Positions 15,558 to 25,141 are shown, counted from the first letter of the stretch. The stretch is 64,000 nt of DNA from Verrucomicrobiota bacterium (GCA_003218375.1 QHNH01000009.1:228749-292748); one strand, 5' to 3'. Made by a program: numbers and translations. The notes: generated from the letters alone by a model not told the origin.

Positions 15558-16941
15558 TTTCCCCCTTCATCTCATTGATCTTGCGATGCAACGTTCGCCG
15601 GCTGATGCCGAGTTTCTTCGCGGCTTTGGTAATGTTCCCGTTCGTCGTCGCGAGCGCCTGCATGATGAGACGTTTCTCCGTCTCGTGCAGGTCGAGCGCG
15701 CTCGACTTCTCGCCGAACGCTTTCGCGGGCGTGATGCCGCCGGGCAATTCCGCCCCCGTCGCCGCGCGCACATTTGGCGGCAGATCGCGCAACGTCAGCT
15801 TCGTCCCGCGCGCCATGACCACGCCGTGCTCGATCGCCGTCCGCAGCTCGCGCACGTTTCCCGGCCAACTATAAGTGAGCAGCGCGTTCATCGCGTCCGC
15901 GGTCAGCTCGAGCAACGGCTTTTCGTTCACCTTGCAGAAGTGGCGCAGAAAATTGCGCACCAGGAGGGGAATGTCTTCCTTCCGCTCGCGCAACGGCGGC
16001 ATCGTGATGTGCACCACGTTGAGGCGAAAGTAGAGGTCGTCGCGAAATTTTCCCTCGGCCACGAGCTTCTCCAGGTTCTTGTTCGTCGCCGCGATCAGGC
16101 GAATGTCCGCGCGCAAAGTCTGGTTCCCGCCCACCCGTTCGAAGGCGCGGTCTTCGCTCATCACCCGCAACAGCTTCACCTGCGTGCTCGCATCGATCTC
16201 GCCAATCTCGTCGAGGAAAATCGTGCCGCCGTTCGCCTGCTCGAACCGACCGATCCGGCGTTCGTGCGCGCCGGTGAACGCGCCCCGCTCGTGGCCGAAC
16301 AGCTCGCTCTCGAGCAATTGCGGCGAGAGCGCCGCGCAATGGACCGTGACGAACTTCGCCTTGTTCCGCCGGCTCAGGTTATGGATCGCCTGCGCCGCCA
16401 GCTCCTTGCCCGTGCCACTTTCACCTTCGATCAGCACATTGGCCGATGACGGCGCCACCTGGCGGATCGTGTCGAGCACTTCGCGCAAGGCGGGCGATTC
16501 GCCGATGATATTTTCGAGCCCGTAACGCTCGTCGATCTGCTGGCGCAACGTCCGGTTTTCCTGCTCCATCTTTCGGCTGGCAAGGGCGCGAGCGATGAGC
16601 ATCTCGACCTTGTCGAGGTTCAGCGGCTTCGTCACGAAATCGTAGGCGCCGCGTTTCATCGCTTCGACCGCGGTATCGACCGTGCCGTAGGCCGTCATCA
16701 TCATGCAGATCGGCGGATGCGGCAGCTTCAGCGCCCGTTCGATCAACGTCATACCGTCATCGCCACCGAGCCGCAGGTCGGTGATGAGCACATCAATCGG
16801 CTCCCGCTCCAGAACGTCCATCGCGCCGCGAATGTCTTCGGCGACGTAGGTGTCATATTCGTCCTCGAGCAGCCGCCGCAGCCCATCACGGGTGTGCTTT
16901 TCGTCGTCGACGATCAGGATGGTGGGCTGGAGAGAGTCCAT
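15547..16941 (-). CDS. Sigma-54-dependent response regulator (NtrC/AtoC type)
   Basis: The 464-residue protein has three domains. A receiver domain (1-120) carries the acidic pair VDDEKHT and phospho-acceptor D in VLITDLRLG. A central AAA+ domain (about 145-380) has Walker A GESGTGKE and the sigma-54-contacting GAFTGA loop. A C-terminal Fis-type HTH reads NITKAAKKLGISRRTLHRKI. It would activate sigma-54 promoters when phosphorylated. No histidine kinase gene is adjacent, so the signal is unknown. The last codons lie in a heptamer repeat, giving a possibly species-specific end (GESDK). An inverted heptamer array precedes the start. Confidence 0.95.
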   Translation of the reverse strand: MDSLQPTILIVDDEKHTRDGLRRLLEDEYDTYVAEDIRGAMDVLEREPIDVLITDLRLGGDDGMTLIERALKLPHPPICMMMTAYGTVDTAVEAMKRGAYDFVTKPLNLDKVEMLIARALASRKMEQENRTLRQQIDERYGLENIIGESPALREVLDTIRQVAPSSANVLIEGESGTGKELAAQAIHNLSRRNKAKFVTVHCAALSPQLLESELFGHERGAFTGAHERRIGRFEQANGGTIFLDEIGEIDASTQVKLLRVMSEDRAFERVGGNQTLRADIRLIAATNKNLEKLVAEGKFRDDLYFRLNVVHITMPPLRERKEDIPLLVRNFLRHFCKVNEKPLLELTADAMNALLTYSWPGNVRELRTAIEHGVVMARGTKLTLRDLPPNVRAATGAELPGGITPAKAFGEKSSALDLHETEKRLIMQALATTNGNITKAAKKLGISRRTLHRKINEMKGESDK

Positions 16942-16947
16942 TTAAGA

Positions 16948-17077
16948 AAGCCCCAAGCCCCAAGCCCCAAGCTCCAAAGAAGCTCCAAATCCCAAGCTCC
17001 AAATTAGCCGCGCGCGACCAGAAACTGTTTGGAGCTTGGAGCTTCTTTGGAGCTTGGAGCTTGGAGCTTGGAGCTTC
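16948..17077. repeat. Heptamer array with facing inverted arms
   Basis: Three aagcccc units and aagctcc (16948-16975), then agaagctccaaat, face tttggagcttggagcttc and further ggagctt units (17028-17077). The spacer is about 20 bases. Units are close to those at 12601-12735. It fills most of the gap between the regulator and the S9 peptidase stop. Confidence 0.8.
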
Positions 17078-17114
17078 GGCGTCATCCGTGGCGCCCGCGT
17101 TAACGCTGCTCCCC

Positions 17115-19205
17115 TCATTTTGCGCCGCACCACTGGTCCACCCAATCGTTCACGGTCTTGTACCAAAGCCGCGAGTTCTGCGGCTTGAGTACCCAATGGC
17201 CTTCATCCGGGAAGTACAACATTTTCGACGGCACCTTCAGCCGCTGCAGGGTCGTGAAAAGCTGGAAGCCCTCGCTCACGTCGAGCCGGAAATCGAGCTG
17301 GCCGTGCACGACCAGCGTCGGCGTTTTGAACTTTTCCGCGAACAGGTGCGGCGAAAATTTCCGGTAAAGCTCGCGGTTCTTCCAGGGTGGGCCTTTGAAT
17401 TCCCACTCGTTGAACCAGAGCTCTTCCGTCGTCCCGTAGGCCGATTCCGTGTTGAACACGCCATCGTGCGACACGATGCACTTGAAACGATCGGTGTGGC
17501 CTAACAACCAGTTCGCCATGTAACCGCCGTAGCTCGCGCCCATCGCCGCCTCGCGGGTTTTGTCGATGAACGGATAGGTCTTCTCGATGTAATCGAGACC
17601 TTTCATCAAATCGTCGTACGGTTTGCCGCCCCAATCGCCGCTGATCGAGTCGGTAAATTTCTGGCCGTACCCGGTCGAGCCATGAAAATTGATCATCGCG
17701 ACGACGTAGCCGCTGGCCGCGAAGAGCTGCGCGTTCCAGCGATAGGTCCACGAATCTCCCCACGCGCCCTGCGGCCCGCCGTGGATCAAAAACTTCAGCG
17801 GATATTTCTTCGTCGAATCGAATCCCGGCGGGCGAATGATGAACCCTTCGACGTTCTCGTTGGTCGCGCCCGGGAAGGTGAAGGATTCCATCGGCTGCAT
17901 GTCGATCTGCGAGAGCACCGCGTCGTTCATGTGCGTTACGGCGACTGGAGTCAGGTTCGAGCTCTTCGGCTTTTCCGCGACGTCGAGCCGGGCGATCTCG
18001 CTCGGCGCACCGATCGAGACGCGACTAAAAAAGAGCGAGTTCCCGTCCTTCGAGAAAACGAGATCGTCCGCATGAAGCCGCGCGACTTGCTTCGGTGGTT
18101 TACCATCCATCAACAACACCCAGATCGGCGCTTCGCCGTGATCTTCCGCTGTGAAACAAATCGCCTTCGAATCGGGGGTCCAGGTCAGGCTGCCGACCGA
18201 ACGGTCGAAATTGATCGTCGCATTCCGGCTCTGCCCGAGTTTGCGCTGATAAATTATGAGCGATTCCTTGTCCGCTTCGAATCCGGCGCGCGCCATCGAG
18301 CGCCAGGCGATGTGTTCTCCATCCGGCGAATAAACCGGCGTGTTGTCGTTCCCAGGACTGGTCGAAATTTTCTTTCCTGCAGCTGCCGGACCGGCCATCG
18401 GCGCGAGGAAAATTTCGTTGTTGGTGCTGGTCGCTTCGACCTCGTCGATGTTGCTGGTGTAGGCGAGCTCCTGTCCGTCGGGCGAAATCGCATACATATC
18501 CTGGCCGCCAAGATTAAACGGCGGCACGTCGTGATCGCCCGGCGTGAGATCGCGCTCTTCGCCCGGCGCGTCCGCGCCCATCACGAACAAATGGCTCCGC
18601 TTGTGTTCGGTGTAGGACGTCCAATGCCGATAGAGCAGCTTCGTGAAGATCTTCGCCTTCACCTTGCTCTTGCTCAGCTCATCGTCGCGCCTCTTATTGT
18701 CGGCGTCGTCTTTCGCGTCCGGGTAAACCGACGAGAGAAAGACGATGTTCTTTCCGTCGGGCGACCAGATGGCGCCGTCCGCACCCGTGGAAATATTCGT
18801 GACCTGATGCGGCTGGCCGTCCAGTCCGCCGCTCTCCGGAGTGAAATTAGACATCCAGATTTGGGTCGGGTCGGTTGCTTTCGAAGTCCAGATCAGGCGC
18901 TTTCCGTCGGGTGAAAACCGTGGCCGCTCTTCGTGGTTCGGGGTTTGGTTTAACCGCCGCGCGTCCCCGCCCGCCGCGGGTACGATCCAGAGATGCGAGA
19001 TTTTGGTGTTCGCCTGCAGATCGACATCGACTGCATCGAACACGACCCATTTCCCGTCCGGCGACGGCACCGGCGCGCCAACCCGTTTCAATTTCATCAT
19101 GTCTTCGAACGTGAACGGGTGTTTCGAAGTCGCGCTCGGTGAGGGCGACTGCGCGAACACGGAACCGGCGAGCGCCAAAGAAACAGTCAGGATTTTCCAG
19201 TGCAT
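17115..19205 (-). CDS. S9-family peptidase (prolyl oligopeptidase type), exported
   Basis: The 696-residue protein starts with a signal peptide (MHWKILTVSLALAGSVFAQS). Propeller repeats with SPDGK motifs run to about residue 430, then the hydrolase domain. The catalytic serine lies in GASYGGYMANW, the aspartate in VHGQLDFRLDVSEG and the histidine in PDEGHWV. GGPQGAWGDSWTYRWNAQ and MINFHGSTGYGQKF are typical of bacterial dipeptidyl peptidase 5-like enzymes that release dipeptides or short peptides. ATG 19205 is chosen because it supplies the signal peptide; the longer frame overlaps the divergent amidohydrolase. It probably acts in periplasmic peptide degradation, like the enzyme at 5544-7574. 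Confidence 0.93.
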   Translation of the reverse strand: MHWKILTVSLALAGSVFAQSPSPSATSKHPFTFEDMMKLKRVGAPVPSPDGKWVVFDAVDVDLQANTKISHLWIVPAAGGDARRLNQTPNHEERPRFSPDGKRLIWTSKATDPTQIWMSNFTPESGGLDGQPHQVTNISTGADGAIWSPDGKNIVFLSSVYPDAKDDADNKRRDDELSKSKVKAKIFTKLLYRHWTSYTEHKRSHLFVMGADAPGEERDLTPGDHDVPPFNLGGQDMYAISPDGQELAYTSNIDEVEATSTNNEIFLAPMAGPAAAGKKISTSPGNDNTPVYSPDGEHIAWRSMARAGFEADKESLIIYQRKLGQSRNATINFDRSVGSLTWTPDSKAICFTAEDHGEAPIWVLLMDGKPPKQVARLHADDLVFSKDGNSLFFSRVSIGAPSEIARLDVAEKPKSSNLTPVAVTHMNDAVLSQIDMQPMESFTFPGATNENVEGFIIRPPGFDSTKKYPLKFLIHGGPQGAWGDSWTYRWNAQLFAASGYVVAMINFHGSTGYGQKFTDSISGDWGGKPYDDLMKGLDYIEKTYPFIDKTREAAMGASYGGYMANWLLGHTDRFKCIVSHDGVFNTESAYGTTEELWFNEWEFKGPPWKNRELYRKFSPHLFAEKFKTPTLVVHGQLDFRLDVSEGFQLFTTLQRLKVPSKMLYFPDEGHWVLKPQNSRLWYKTVNDWVDQWCGAK

Positions 19206-19341
19206 AGTTGTCTCCGCTGAGTGCGCAAAGTCTCGCTGAACTGGGATACGCGCAACAGCAGGCTTCCCCGTAGCCCGCACCCGCGCTTCCCTTTCCGCGC
19301 TGCTCTGATTAAAACCAGGTAACGCACCATCGCTGCTCATT

Positions 19342-20799
19342 ATGTATATGAAACGATTTCCGCTCCTCGCTCTCATCACCGCCTCCACGGCGTTCGCCAC
19401 CCCGTCCGCCACGACCATCATCATCAACGGCACCGCCATCGATCCCGGCACCGGAAAGATCATGCCGAACGCCGCGATCACCATCGAAGGCGACCACATC
19501 AGCGCGATCAAAGAAAACGCGACCGACATTCCGAAGAAAGGCGACACCGTGATCGACGCCCGGGGCAAATTCATCCTGCCGGGTTACATCGACACGCACG
19601 TCCATTTCTTCCAGTCCGGCGGGCTTTTCACCCGGCCGGATGGCATCGACCTGACGAGTGTCCGCCCGTACAAGGATGAGGTCGCGGCGATCAAGCGCAA
19701 CCTTCCCGATACTTTCAAGCGCTACCTGCGCAGCGGCATTACTTCCGTCGTCGATATCGGCGGTCCGATGTGGAACTTTGAGATGCGCCGGCTCGCAGTC
19801 GCCGAGGCCAGGGCCCCGCGGGTTGCGGTGGCCGGTCCGCTCATCTCCAGCATTTCGCGTCCCCAACTCGATCTGGGCGATCCGCCGATCGTCAAGATCG
19901 ACACCCCGGAGCAAGCGCGCGACATGGTGCGCAAGCTTGCCATCCAAAAGCCCGATTACATTAAGATCTGGTACATCGTTCCGCCGGCGCAGTCTCCTTC
20001 CCCCGGAGCTTCCGCCGCCCCTGGCCAATCCGACGTGGAACGGGCGGCGATCTTCCGGCCGATCGTTCACGCAGTCGTCGAAGAAAGCCATCGTCTGAAA
20101 CTGCGCGTCGCCGTGCATGCGACCGAGCTGGAAGCGGCGCGCGCTTCAGTCGAAGAAGGCGCCGATCTTCTTGTCCACAGCGTTACGGACAAACCGGTCG
20201 ATGAGCGTTTCGTCAAACTACTCAAAGAAAAAGGAACAATCCTCACGCCGACCCTCGTTGTCTTCGAGCGTTACGGCCGCACCTTCGCGCACAAGCTCGA
20301 GCTGACTCCGGAAGAAAAAGCGTGGGGCAACCCGGAAGTGATCGCGTCGCTCGACGTAACGAAATTGCCGCCCGATAAAGTTCCCGATCGGATCAAGACC
20401 GCGATGGCGAATCCGCAACAAGGTCTCGATCGCATCCAGCAAACCTACGACGTGGCGCTGAAGAATTTGAAAACACTCGAGGACGCCGGCATCACCATCG
20501 CCACCGGGACAGATGCCGGGAACATCGGCACGATCCACGGGCCCGCGATCTTCCGGGAGTTCCAGCTCATGAAACAAGCCGGCCTCACCCCGATGCAAAT
20601 CCTCCAATGCACCACCGCGAACGCCGCGAAAACTTTCGGCGGCGACACCGGCGCGAAAATTGGCTCACTCAAGCCCGGCAATTTCGCCGATCTTGTCATC
20701 CTGAAATCAAACCCGCTCGACGACATCAAGAATGCCTCCGATATCGACAGCGTGATCAAGAACGGTGTCGTCTACCAGGCCAACTCGATCCTGAAGTAA
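19342..20799 (+). CDS. Exported amidohydrolase family protein
   Basis: The 485-residue protein has a signal peptide (MKRFPLLALITASTAFA after an alternative first Met-Tyr). An imidazolonepropionase/prolidase-like amidohydrolase domain follows, with the metal-binding H-x-H in YIDTHVHFF, VAVHATELEAA, the later aspartate in IATGTDAGNIGT, and NAAKTFGGDTGAKIGSLKPG near the end. These enzymes hydrolyse C-N bonds using one or two metals. Starts at 19342 and 19348 are in frame; the second fits a signal peptide better. The small gene at 20800 begins directly after the stop codon, so the two are probably co-transcribed. Confidence 0.9.
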   Translation: MYMKRFPLLALITASTAFATPSATTIIINGTAIDPGTGKIMPNAAITIEGDHISAIKENATDIPKKGDTVIDARGKFILPGYIDTHVHFFQSGGLFTRPDGIDLTSVRPYKDEVAAIKRNLPDTFKRYLRSGITSVVDIGGPMWNFEMRRLAVAEARAPRVAVAGPLISSISRPQLDLGDPPIVKIDTPEQARDMVRKLAIQKPDYIKIWYIVPPAQSPSPGASAAPGQSDVERAAIFRPIVHAVVEESHRLKLRVAVHATELEAARASVEEGADLLVHSVTDKPVDERFVKLLKEKGTILTPTLVVFERYGRTFAHKLELTPEEKAWGNPEVIASLDVTKLPPDKVPDRIKTAMANPQQGLDRIQQTYDVALKNLKTLEDAGITIATGTDAGNIGTIHGPAIFREFQLMKQAGLTPMQILQCTTANAAKTFGGDTGAKIGSLKPGNFADLVILKSNPLDDIKNASDIDSVIKNGVVYQANSILK

Positions 20800-20997
20800 A
20801 TGAAGCGCATTTCGTTGATCATCGGCGTTCTGCTTGTCCTTTCCGTCCGTGCCGGAGACAAGAAAGTCGACGTCTCGAAGATCCATGGCCGCATTCAGTT
20901 CGTGCAAAGTTTTCCCGACTACAAAGTGCAGGCGGTCCCCAGCTTCGCGGATCTGCACGTCCACATCATGAAGAGCTTTCCAGGGCCGGCAAAATAG
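20800..20997 (+). CDS. Small exported protein, DUF6150/septoil-knot-like
   Basis: The 65-residue protein starts immediately after the amidohydrolase stop. It has a signal peptide (MKRISLIIGVLLVLSVRAG) and a short repetitive beta-rich mature part: GRIQFVQSFPDYKVQAV, then SFADLHVHIMKSFPG. The alternating SFPDYKV/SFADLHV pattern resembles the small DUF6150 (7(1) septoil knot) family, though that family is usually somewhat longer, so this copy may be short at the C-terminus. No function is known. The zero-base spacing indicates translational coupling with the amidohydrolase. Confidence 0.6.
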   Translation: MKRISLIIGVLLVLSVRAGDKKVDVSKIHGRIQFVQSFPDYKVQAVPSFADLHVHIMKSFPGPAK

Positions 20998-21002
20998 ATC
21001 CT

Positions 21003-22022
21003 ATGAGTCTTATGCGACCTATATTTGTTTTGACCGCGCTGCTCTTTCTAAGGGCGAGCGCCTCTGCCCAACCAGCCGCGATGATGAGAGCCGTCGTCGT
21101 GCATGAGTATGGCGCGCCGGAGGTATTGAAGTATGAAGATGCGCCGCGGCCGGAACCGAAGGAGAACGAGCTGCTCGTGCGCGTGATTGCGTGCGGCGTG
21201 AACCCGGCGGACCCGCTCGTCATTTCTGGGCGGCTGGCGAAGGAATTCGGGACGCATCTGCCGCTCATTCCCGGATACGATGTCGCCGGAATCGTGGAAA
21301 AAAGCGGAACGAAGGTGACGCAGTTCAAGAAGGGCGATGCCGTTTATGGTTACGCGCTCTTCGGCGGCGGTTGGGCAGAGTACGCGGTGCTCGCGGAAAA
21401 CGAAGCGGCGATCAAGCCGGAGTCGGCGAGTTTTGTCGAAGCGGCGGCAGTGCCTCTGGCGGCGTTGACGGCGTGGCAGTCATTGATCGATGTCGCGAAA
21501 TTGAGCGCGGGCCAGACGGTGCTCATTCATGGCGGGTCCGGCGGTGTCGGAAGTTTTGCCGTCCAGATCGCGAAAGCGCGGGGCGCGCGGGTGATTGCGA
21601 CTGCTTCGACGGCGAACCAGGACCTGCTCAAGCAACTCGGGGCTGATGTGACGATCGATTATACGAAAACGAAATTCGAAGACGTGGTGAAAGACGTCGA
21701 TGTCGTGCTCGACACCGTCGGTCGCGACACGATCGCGCGTTCCTACGCGGTCGTGAAGAAAGGCGGAATCATCACGACAATAGCCTCACGGCCCGATCCC
21801 GCGCAGCTCGAGAAGTACGAGATTCGCGGCACATCGATCTGGAGCAAACCGGACGGGAACGAGCTGGCTGAGATCACGAAGCTAATCGAAGCCGGCAAGA
21901 TCAAGCCGATCGTCGGTCAAGTCATGCCGTTGACAGATGCAGTGAAAGCTTCGAGGCAAGCCGAGACGCATCACACCCGCGGCAAGCTCGTGCTGAAAAT
22001 CGCAGAGGAACCGAAGAGCTAA
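21003..22022 (+). CDS. MDR-family NADP-dependent oxidoreductase (quinone-reductase-like) with an N-terminal signal sequence
   Basis: The 339-residue protein has a medium-chain dehydrogenase core starting at residue 25 (MRAVVVHEYGAPEVLKYED), with GYDVAGIVEKSG, the nucleotide-binding loop HGGSGGVGSFAVQIAKA and GADVTIDYTK. No zinc-ligand cysteines are seen, so it belongs with quinone oxidoreductase-like enzymes. The odd point is a 24-residue hydrophobic leader, MSLMRPIFVLTALLFLRASA, ending near SAQPA, that looks like a Sec signal. The internal ATG MMRAVV could be an alternative start giving a cytosolic enzyme. An exported NADP-dependent enzyme would be unusual. Confidence 0.85.
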   Translation: MSLMRPIFVLTALLFLRASASAQPAAMMRAVVVHEYGAPEVLKYEDAPRPEPKENELLVRVIACGVNPADPLVISGRLAKEFGTHLPLIPGYDVAGIVEKSGTKVTQFKKGDAVYGYALFGGGWAEYAVLAENEAAIKPESASFVEAAAVPLAALTAWQSLIDVAKLSAGQTVLIHGGSGGVGSFAVQIAKARGARVIATASTANQDLLKQLGADVTIDYTKTKFEDVVKDVDVVLDTVGRDTIARSYAVVKKGGIITTIASRPDPAQLEKYEIRGTSIWSKPDGNELAEITKLIEAGKIKPIVGQVMPLTDAVKASRQAETHHTRGKLVLKIAEEPKS

Positions 22023-22180
22023 CTCTGCACGCCCGCAACGACTACAATTAGCGGAGGTCGCGAGAAAGCTACTTCTTCGCGTTGCGCGGAGCGTCGGCGG
22101 GATTGACGTATCTGATCTCGAATGGACGTTCCGCTCGGGATGACAAAAAAGAGCGGATTGCGCTACAGTATCCCCGGCCC

Positions 22181-23272
22181 ATGAAGAAGCTTGCCGGTAT
22201 CTTGCTGATTGTTTTTCCGGTCGCGTTGCTGGCGGAGGAGGCGTCGCCGAAGTTCGACGCGAAGGCCGCGGAACGGTTCGCCGGGCTCGCGCTCGCCTGC
22301 GTCGCGAAGGAATACCCGAACAAGATCAGCCATCTCCTCAACAGCGACGCCGACGTGGCGCCGCCGCGAAAACTGACACCGGCGTTCTACGGTTGTTACG
22401 ACTGGCATTCGTCGGTCCACGGGCATTGGTTGCTCGTGCGGCTGGCGAAAACGTTTTCGGACGCGCCGTTCACGAAGCCGGCGCGCGAAGCTTTGCGCAA
22501 AAGTCTCACCGCGGAAAACCTGAAGCAGGAAGCCGCTTATCTGCGCGGCGAAGGTCGCGCGAGTTTTGAGCGGCCCTATGGAATGGCGTGGCTGCTCCAG
22601 CTCGTCGTGGAGCTCCGGGAATGGGATGACCCCGACGGGCGCGAGATGTTGGCAAATTTGCGCCCGCTCGAAGAGGCGACCCTGGAACGGCTCAAGACCT
22701 GGCTGCCGAAGCTCTCGCACCCGGTTCGGATCGGGGAGCACAATCAATCCGCCTTCGCGCTTGGGCTCATACTCGATTATGCGCGCGCCACCAGGAACGA
22801 GGAATTCGCGAAATTGGTGGCGGCAAAAACGCGCGATTTCTTTTTACAGGACAAGGATTGCTCGCTGAACTACGAACCTTCCGGCGAGGATTTTCTTTCA
22901 CCTTGCCTCGGGGAAGCGGACGCGATGCGGCGCGTTATGATGCCGGACGAATTCGCGAAATGGCTGGGCGAATTCCTCCCGCGCATCCCCACCACGGCGA
23001 AAAAGGATTGGCTGCCGGTCACGGTCTCGCCCGATCCGAGCGACCCGAAGCTGGCTCATCTGGACGGGTTGAACCTGAGCCGCGCCTGGATGCTCGAAGG
23101 AATTGTTTCCGCGCTGCCGGCGAATGATCCGCGCCGGCCCGCGTTGATGGCCGCAGTCGAGGCGCATCGCCGCGCGGGGCTCGCGGCCGTGACCGGCGCG
23201 CACTATGAAGGCGGGCACTGGCTCGGCAGCTTCGCCGTTTATCTCGTCACCGAACGCGGCCTCGCCAAATAA
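22181..23272 (+). CDS. DUF2891 family protein, exported
   Basis: The 363-residue protein has a signal peptide (MKKLAGILLIVFPVALLAEE) and matches the DUF2891 pattern: LTPAFYGCYDWHSSVHGHWLL near residue 65, RPYGMAWLLQL, EHNQSAFALGLILDY and YEPSGEDFLSPCLGEADAMRR. The all-alpha layout suggests an (alpha/alpha) toroid. The family has no proven activity. ATG 22181 is chosen for the signal peptide; a longer frame from 22082 has no family support. Confidence 0.87.
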   Translation: MKKLAGILLIVFPVALLAEEASPKFDAKAAERFAGLALACVAKEYPNKISHLLNSDADVAPPRKLTPAFYGCYDWHSSVHGHWLLVRLAKTFSDAPFTKPAREALRKSLTAENLKQEAAYLRGEGRASFERPYGMAWLLQLVVELREWDDPDGREMLANLRPLEEATLERLKTWLPKLSHPVRIGEHNQSAFALGLILDYARATRNEEFAKLVAAKTRDFFLQDKDCSLNYEPSGEDFLSPCLGEADAMRRVMMPDEFAKWLGEFLPRIPTTAKKDWLPVTVSPDPSDPKLAHLDGLNLSRAWMLEGIVSALPANDPRRPALMAAVEAHRRAGLAAVTGAHYEGGHWLGSFAVYLVTERGLAK

Positions 23273-23283
23273 GCTTTGTCTGT

Positions 23284-24168
23284 ATGTGCCGCCCGTATCG
23301 ATTCGCGACGAACCTCGGCATTTTCCTTTTGTTGGTGGCTGGCCGGTTGACGTTGGCCGCCGAAGAAAAAGAACTGACCGCGCTCGAAATTTTCGATCGC
23401 ACCCTCGCCGCGTTCGACAATCAGCGAACGGCCCTGCGCGACTGGCAATACTACCAAACGCTCACGACTCATCAGTTCGATGGTTCCGGGAACGTGATCG
23501 CGCGTGGGACCTGGCAATCGATCGTGCGCCCCGGCGATCCGCGGCCGCTCGAGTACATCGCCGAGCGGATGGAAGGGAAACTTTCCTTCTTTAAATCCGA
23601 AAGCGCTTCTTCCGCTCCCGCTTCCCCTGCTTCCGCGTCGCCTTCCCCGAAGTCGAAGCCGCGCGATGAAGCCGAAGAGAAAAACCAGTCGGAATCCGCA
23701 GTGGAAGCAGTCCGTAAGTATAACCTCCGCGAGCGCTACAACTGGAAACGTTTGCCGGACGAGAACGTCGCCGGCGAGGGCGCCTGCGTGATTGCCTTCG
23801 AGCCGAAGCCACGCCAGAACGCGCGCTCTCGCGAAGAACGCTTCTTCAGTCTGCTCGCCGGCAAACTTTGGGTCAGCCGGAGCGATTTCGTTATCCTGAA
23901 GATGGAGGTCGCGCTCCAATCGCCCTGCCATTTGTTCTGGATCCTGGCGCGGGTCACGACCTTCCAGTTCACTTACATTCTCGAACCGTCCCGCGGTCCG
24001 CGGCTGTTTCGTTTGAGCAAGGCAACGGCGAAAACTGTTGTCTCCTTTCCCTTTTACGCCGTGCGCCAGAAACACTGGCTCACGATCGACAAATACGAGC
24101 CGCGCACCGCCCGCGGCACCGCGCCGAAAAATCCGCGCCCGAGTTTATCGCCGCGCGGAGAAGAATGA
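23284..24168 (+). CDS. Exported hypothetical protein
   Basis: The 294-residue protein begins with a hydrophobic leader (NLGIFLLLVAGRLTLAAEE). A beta-rich domain follows (GTWQSIVRPGDPRPLEYIAE, a Ser/Pro/Lys-rich insertion at about 105-140, then FFSLLAGKLWVSRSDFVILKMEVAL). The alternation of strands and the 'outer-membrane-lipoprotein-like' start could suggest a LolA/LppX-type shell, but I do not recognise a clear family. It sits 11 nt after the DUF2891 gene and 10 nt before an MBL gene, so a three-gene unit is likely. Confidence 0.7.
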   Translation: MCRPYRFATNLGIFLLLVAGRLTLAAEEKELTALEIFDRTLAAFDNQRTALRDWQYYQTLTTHQFDGSGNVIARGTWQSIVRPGDPRPLEYIAERMEGKLSFFKSESASSAPASPASASPSPKSKPRDEAEEKNQSESAVEAVRKYNLRERYNWKRLPDENVAGEGACVIAFEPKPRQNARSREERFFSLLAGKLWVSRSDFVILKMEVALQSPCHLFWILARVTTFQFTYILEPSRGPRLFRLSKATAKTVVSFPFYAVRQKHWLTIDKYEPRTARGTAPKNPRPSLSPRGEE

Positions 24169-24178
24169 TTCTTCATCG

Positions 24179-25108
24179 ATGATTCACGTTCTCGATACCC
24201 GGCATCTTGGGCGACGCGGCATCATCGCTGTGACTTTGCTGGAGACCGACGAAGGACTCGTCCTTTTCGATACCGGACCGGAATCGACCTTTGAGACGGT
24301 GGTCGCCCAGCTTCCGGAAAGAGGTTTCAGTGTCCAGGATGTCCGGCACGTTTTCCTCAGCCACATCCATTTCGATCATGCCGGCGCGGCGTGGCGGTTC
24401 GCCGAACTCGGCGCGACCATCTACGTGCATCCGCGCGGCGCGCCGCATCTAATCGACCCGACAAAGCTCGTCGCATCAGCCACTCGCCTTTACGGCGACA
24501 AAATGAAACTGCTCTGGGGGACAATCGCGGCGATCGCGCCGGAACGCGTCCGAGTTCTGCAAGACAACGACGTTGTCCGGAGCGCGCCGTTTGAAATTCG
24601 CGCGATCGCAACGCCCGGACATGCGGGCCATCATCACGTCTATCATTGGAATGATAATGTTTTCGGCGGCGACGTCGCGGGGGTTCGGCTTGGCAGCGGA
24701 CCACCGGCGCCGCCGTTGGTCCCACCTGAGCTCGACATCGAAGCGTGGCGAGAATCGATCGCCAAAATCCGCGCCCTGAATCCGGCAAAACTTTACCTGC
24801 CGCATTTCGGATTGGTCGCCGGCGACATCACCGCGCACCTCAACGCGCTCGAAGAACGCGTCATCCGCTGGTCGATCTGGTTCCGCGCTCGCATCCGCGC
24901 CGGCGACGACGAACAAAAGATGACGCCGGCCTTCGCCGATTACGTGGCAGACGAGCTGCGGGCGCTCGGCGCCACGGACTCCGAGGTCGCCGATTACGAA
25001 CACGCCGACCCGAGCTTCATGGCCGTGAGCGCGTCGATTCGCTACTGGCGCAAGCACCATCCCGAGGAAGTTGAATTGCCAGCTCCGACGCATTCCGATA
25101 CCTCGTAG
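24179..25108 (+). CDS. MBL-fold metallo-hydrolase
   Basis: The 309-residue protein has a metallo-beta-lactamase domain (1-about 220) with H-x-H-x-D-H as HIHFDHAGAAW near residue 62, a further metal histidine in ATPGHAGHHHVYHW, and an aspartate in FGGDVAGVRLG. A helical C-terminal region includes LPHFGLVAGDITAHLNALEE. The layout resembles glyoxalase-II/hydroxyacyl-type hydrolases. ATG 24179 follows a purine-rich gcggagaagaa. The substrate is not visible from sequence. Confidence 0.87.
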   Translation: MIHVLDTRHLGRRGIIAVTLLETDEGLVLFDTGPESTFETVVAQLPERGFSVQDVRHVFLSHIHFDHAGAAWRFAELGATIYVHPRGAPHLIDPTKLVASATRLYGDKMKLLWGTIAAIAPERVRVLQDNDVVRSAPFEIRAIATPGHAGHHHVYHWNDNVFGGDVAGVRLGSGPPAPPLVPPELDIEAWRESIAKIRALNPAKLYLPHFGLVAGDITAHLNALEERVIRWSIWFRARIRAGDDEQKMTPAFADYVADELRALGATDSEVADYEHADPSFMAVSASIRYWRKHHPEEVELPAPTHSDTS

Positions 25109-25141
25109 AAGGCAAAGGCGAGCCCGGAACGCCTTCGCCAA

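Noticed and set aside
16948..17077. CRISPR array or terminator
   Set aside because: Seven-base units without spacers and no T-run; treated as heptamer array.
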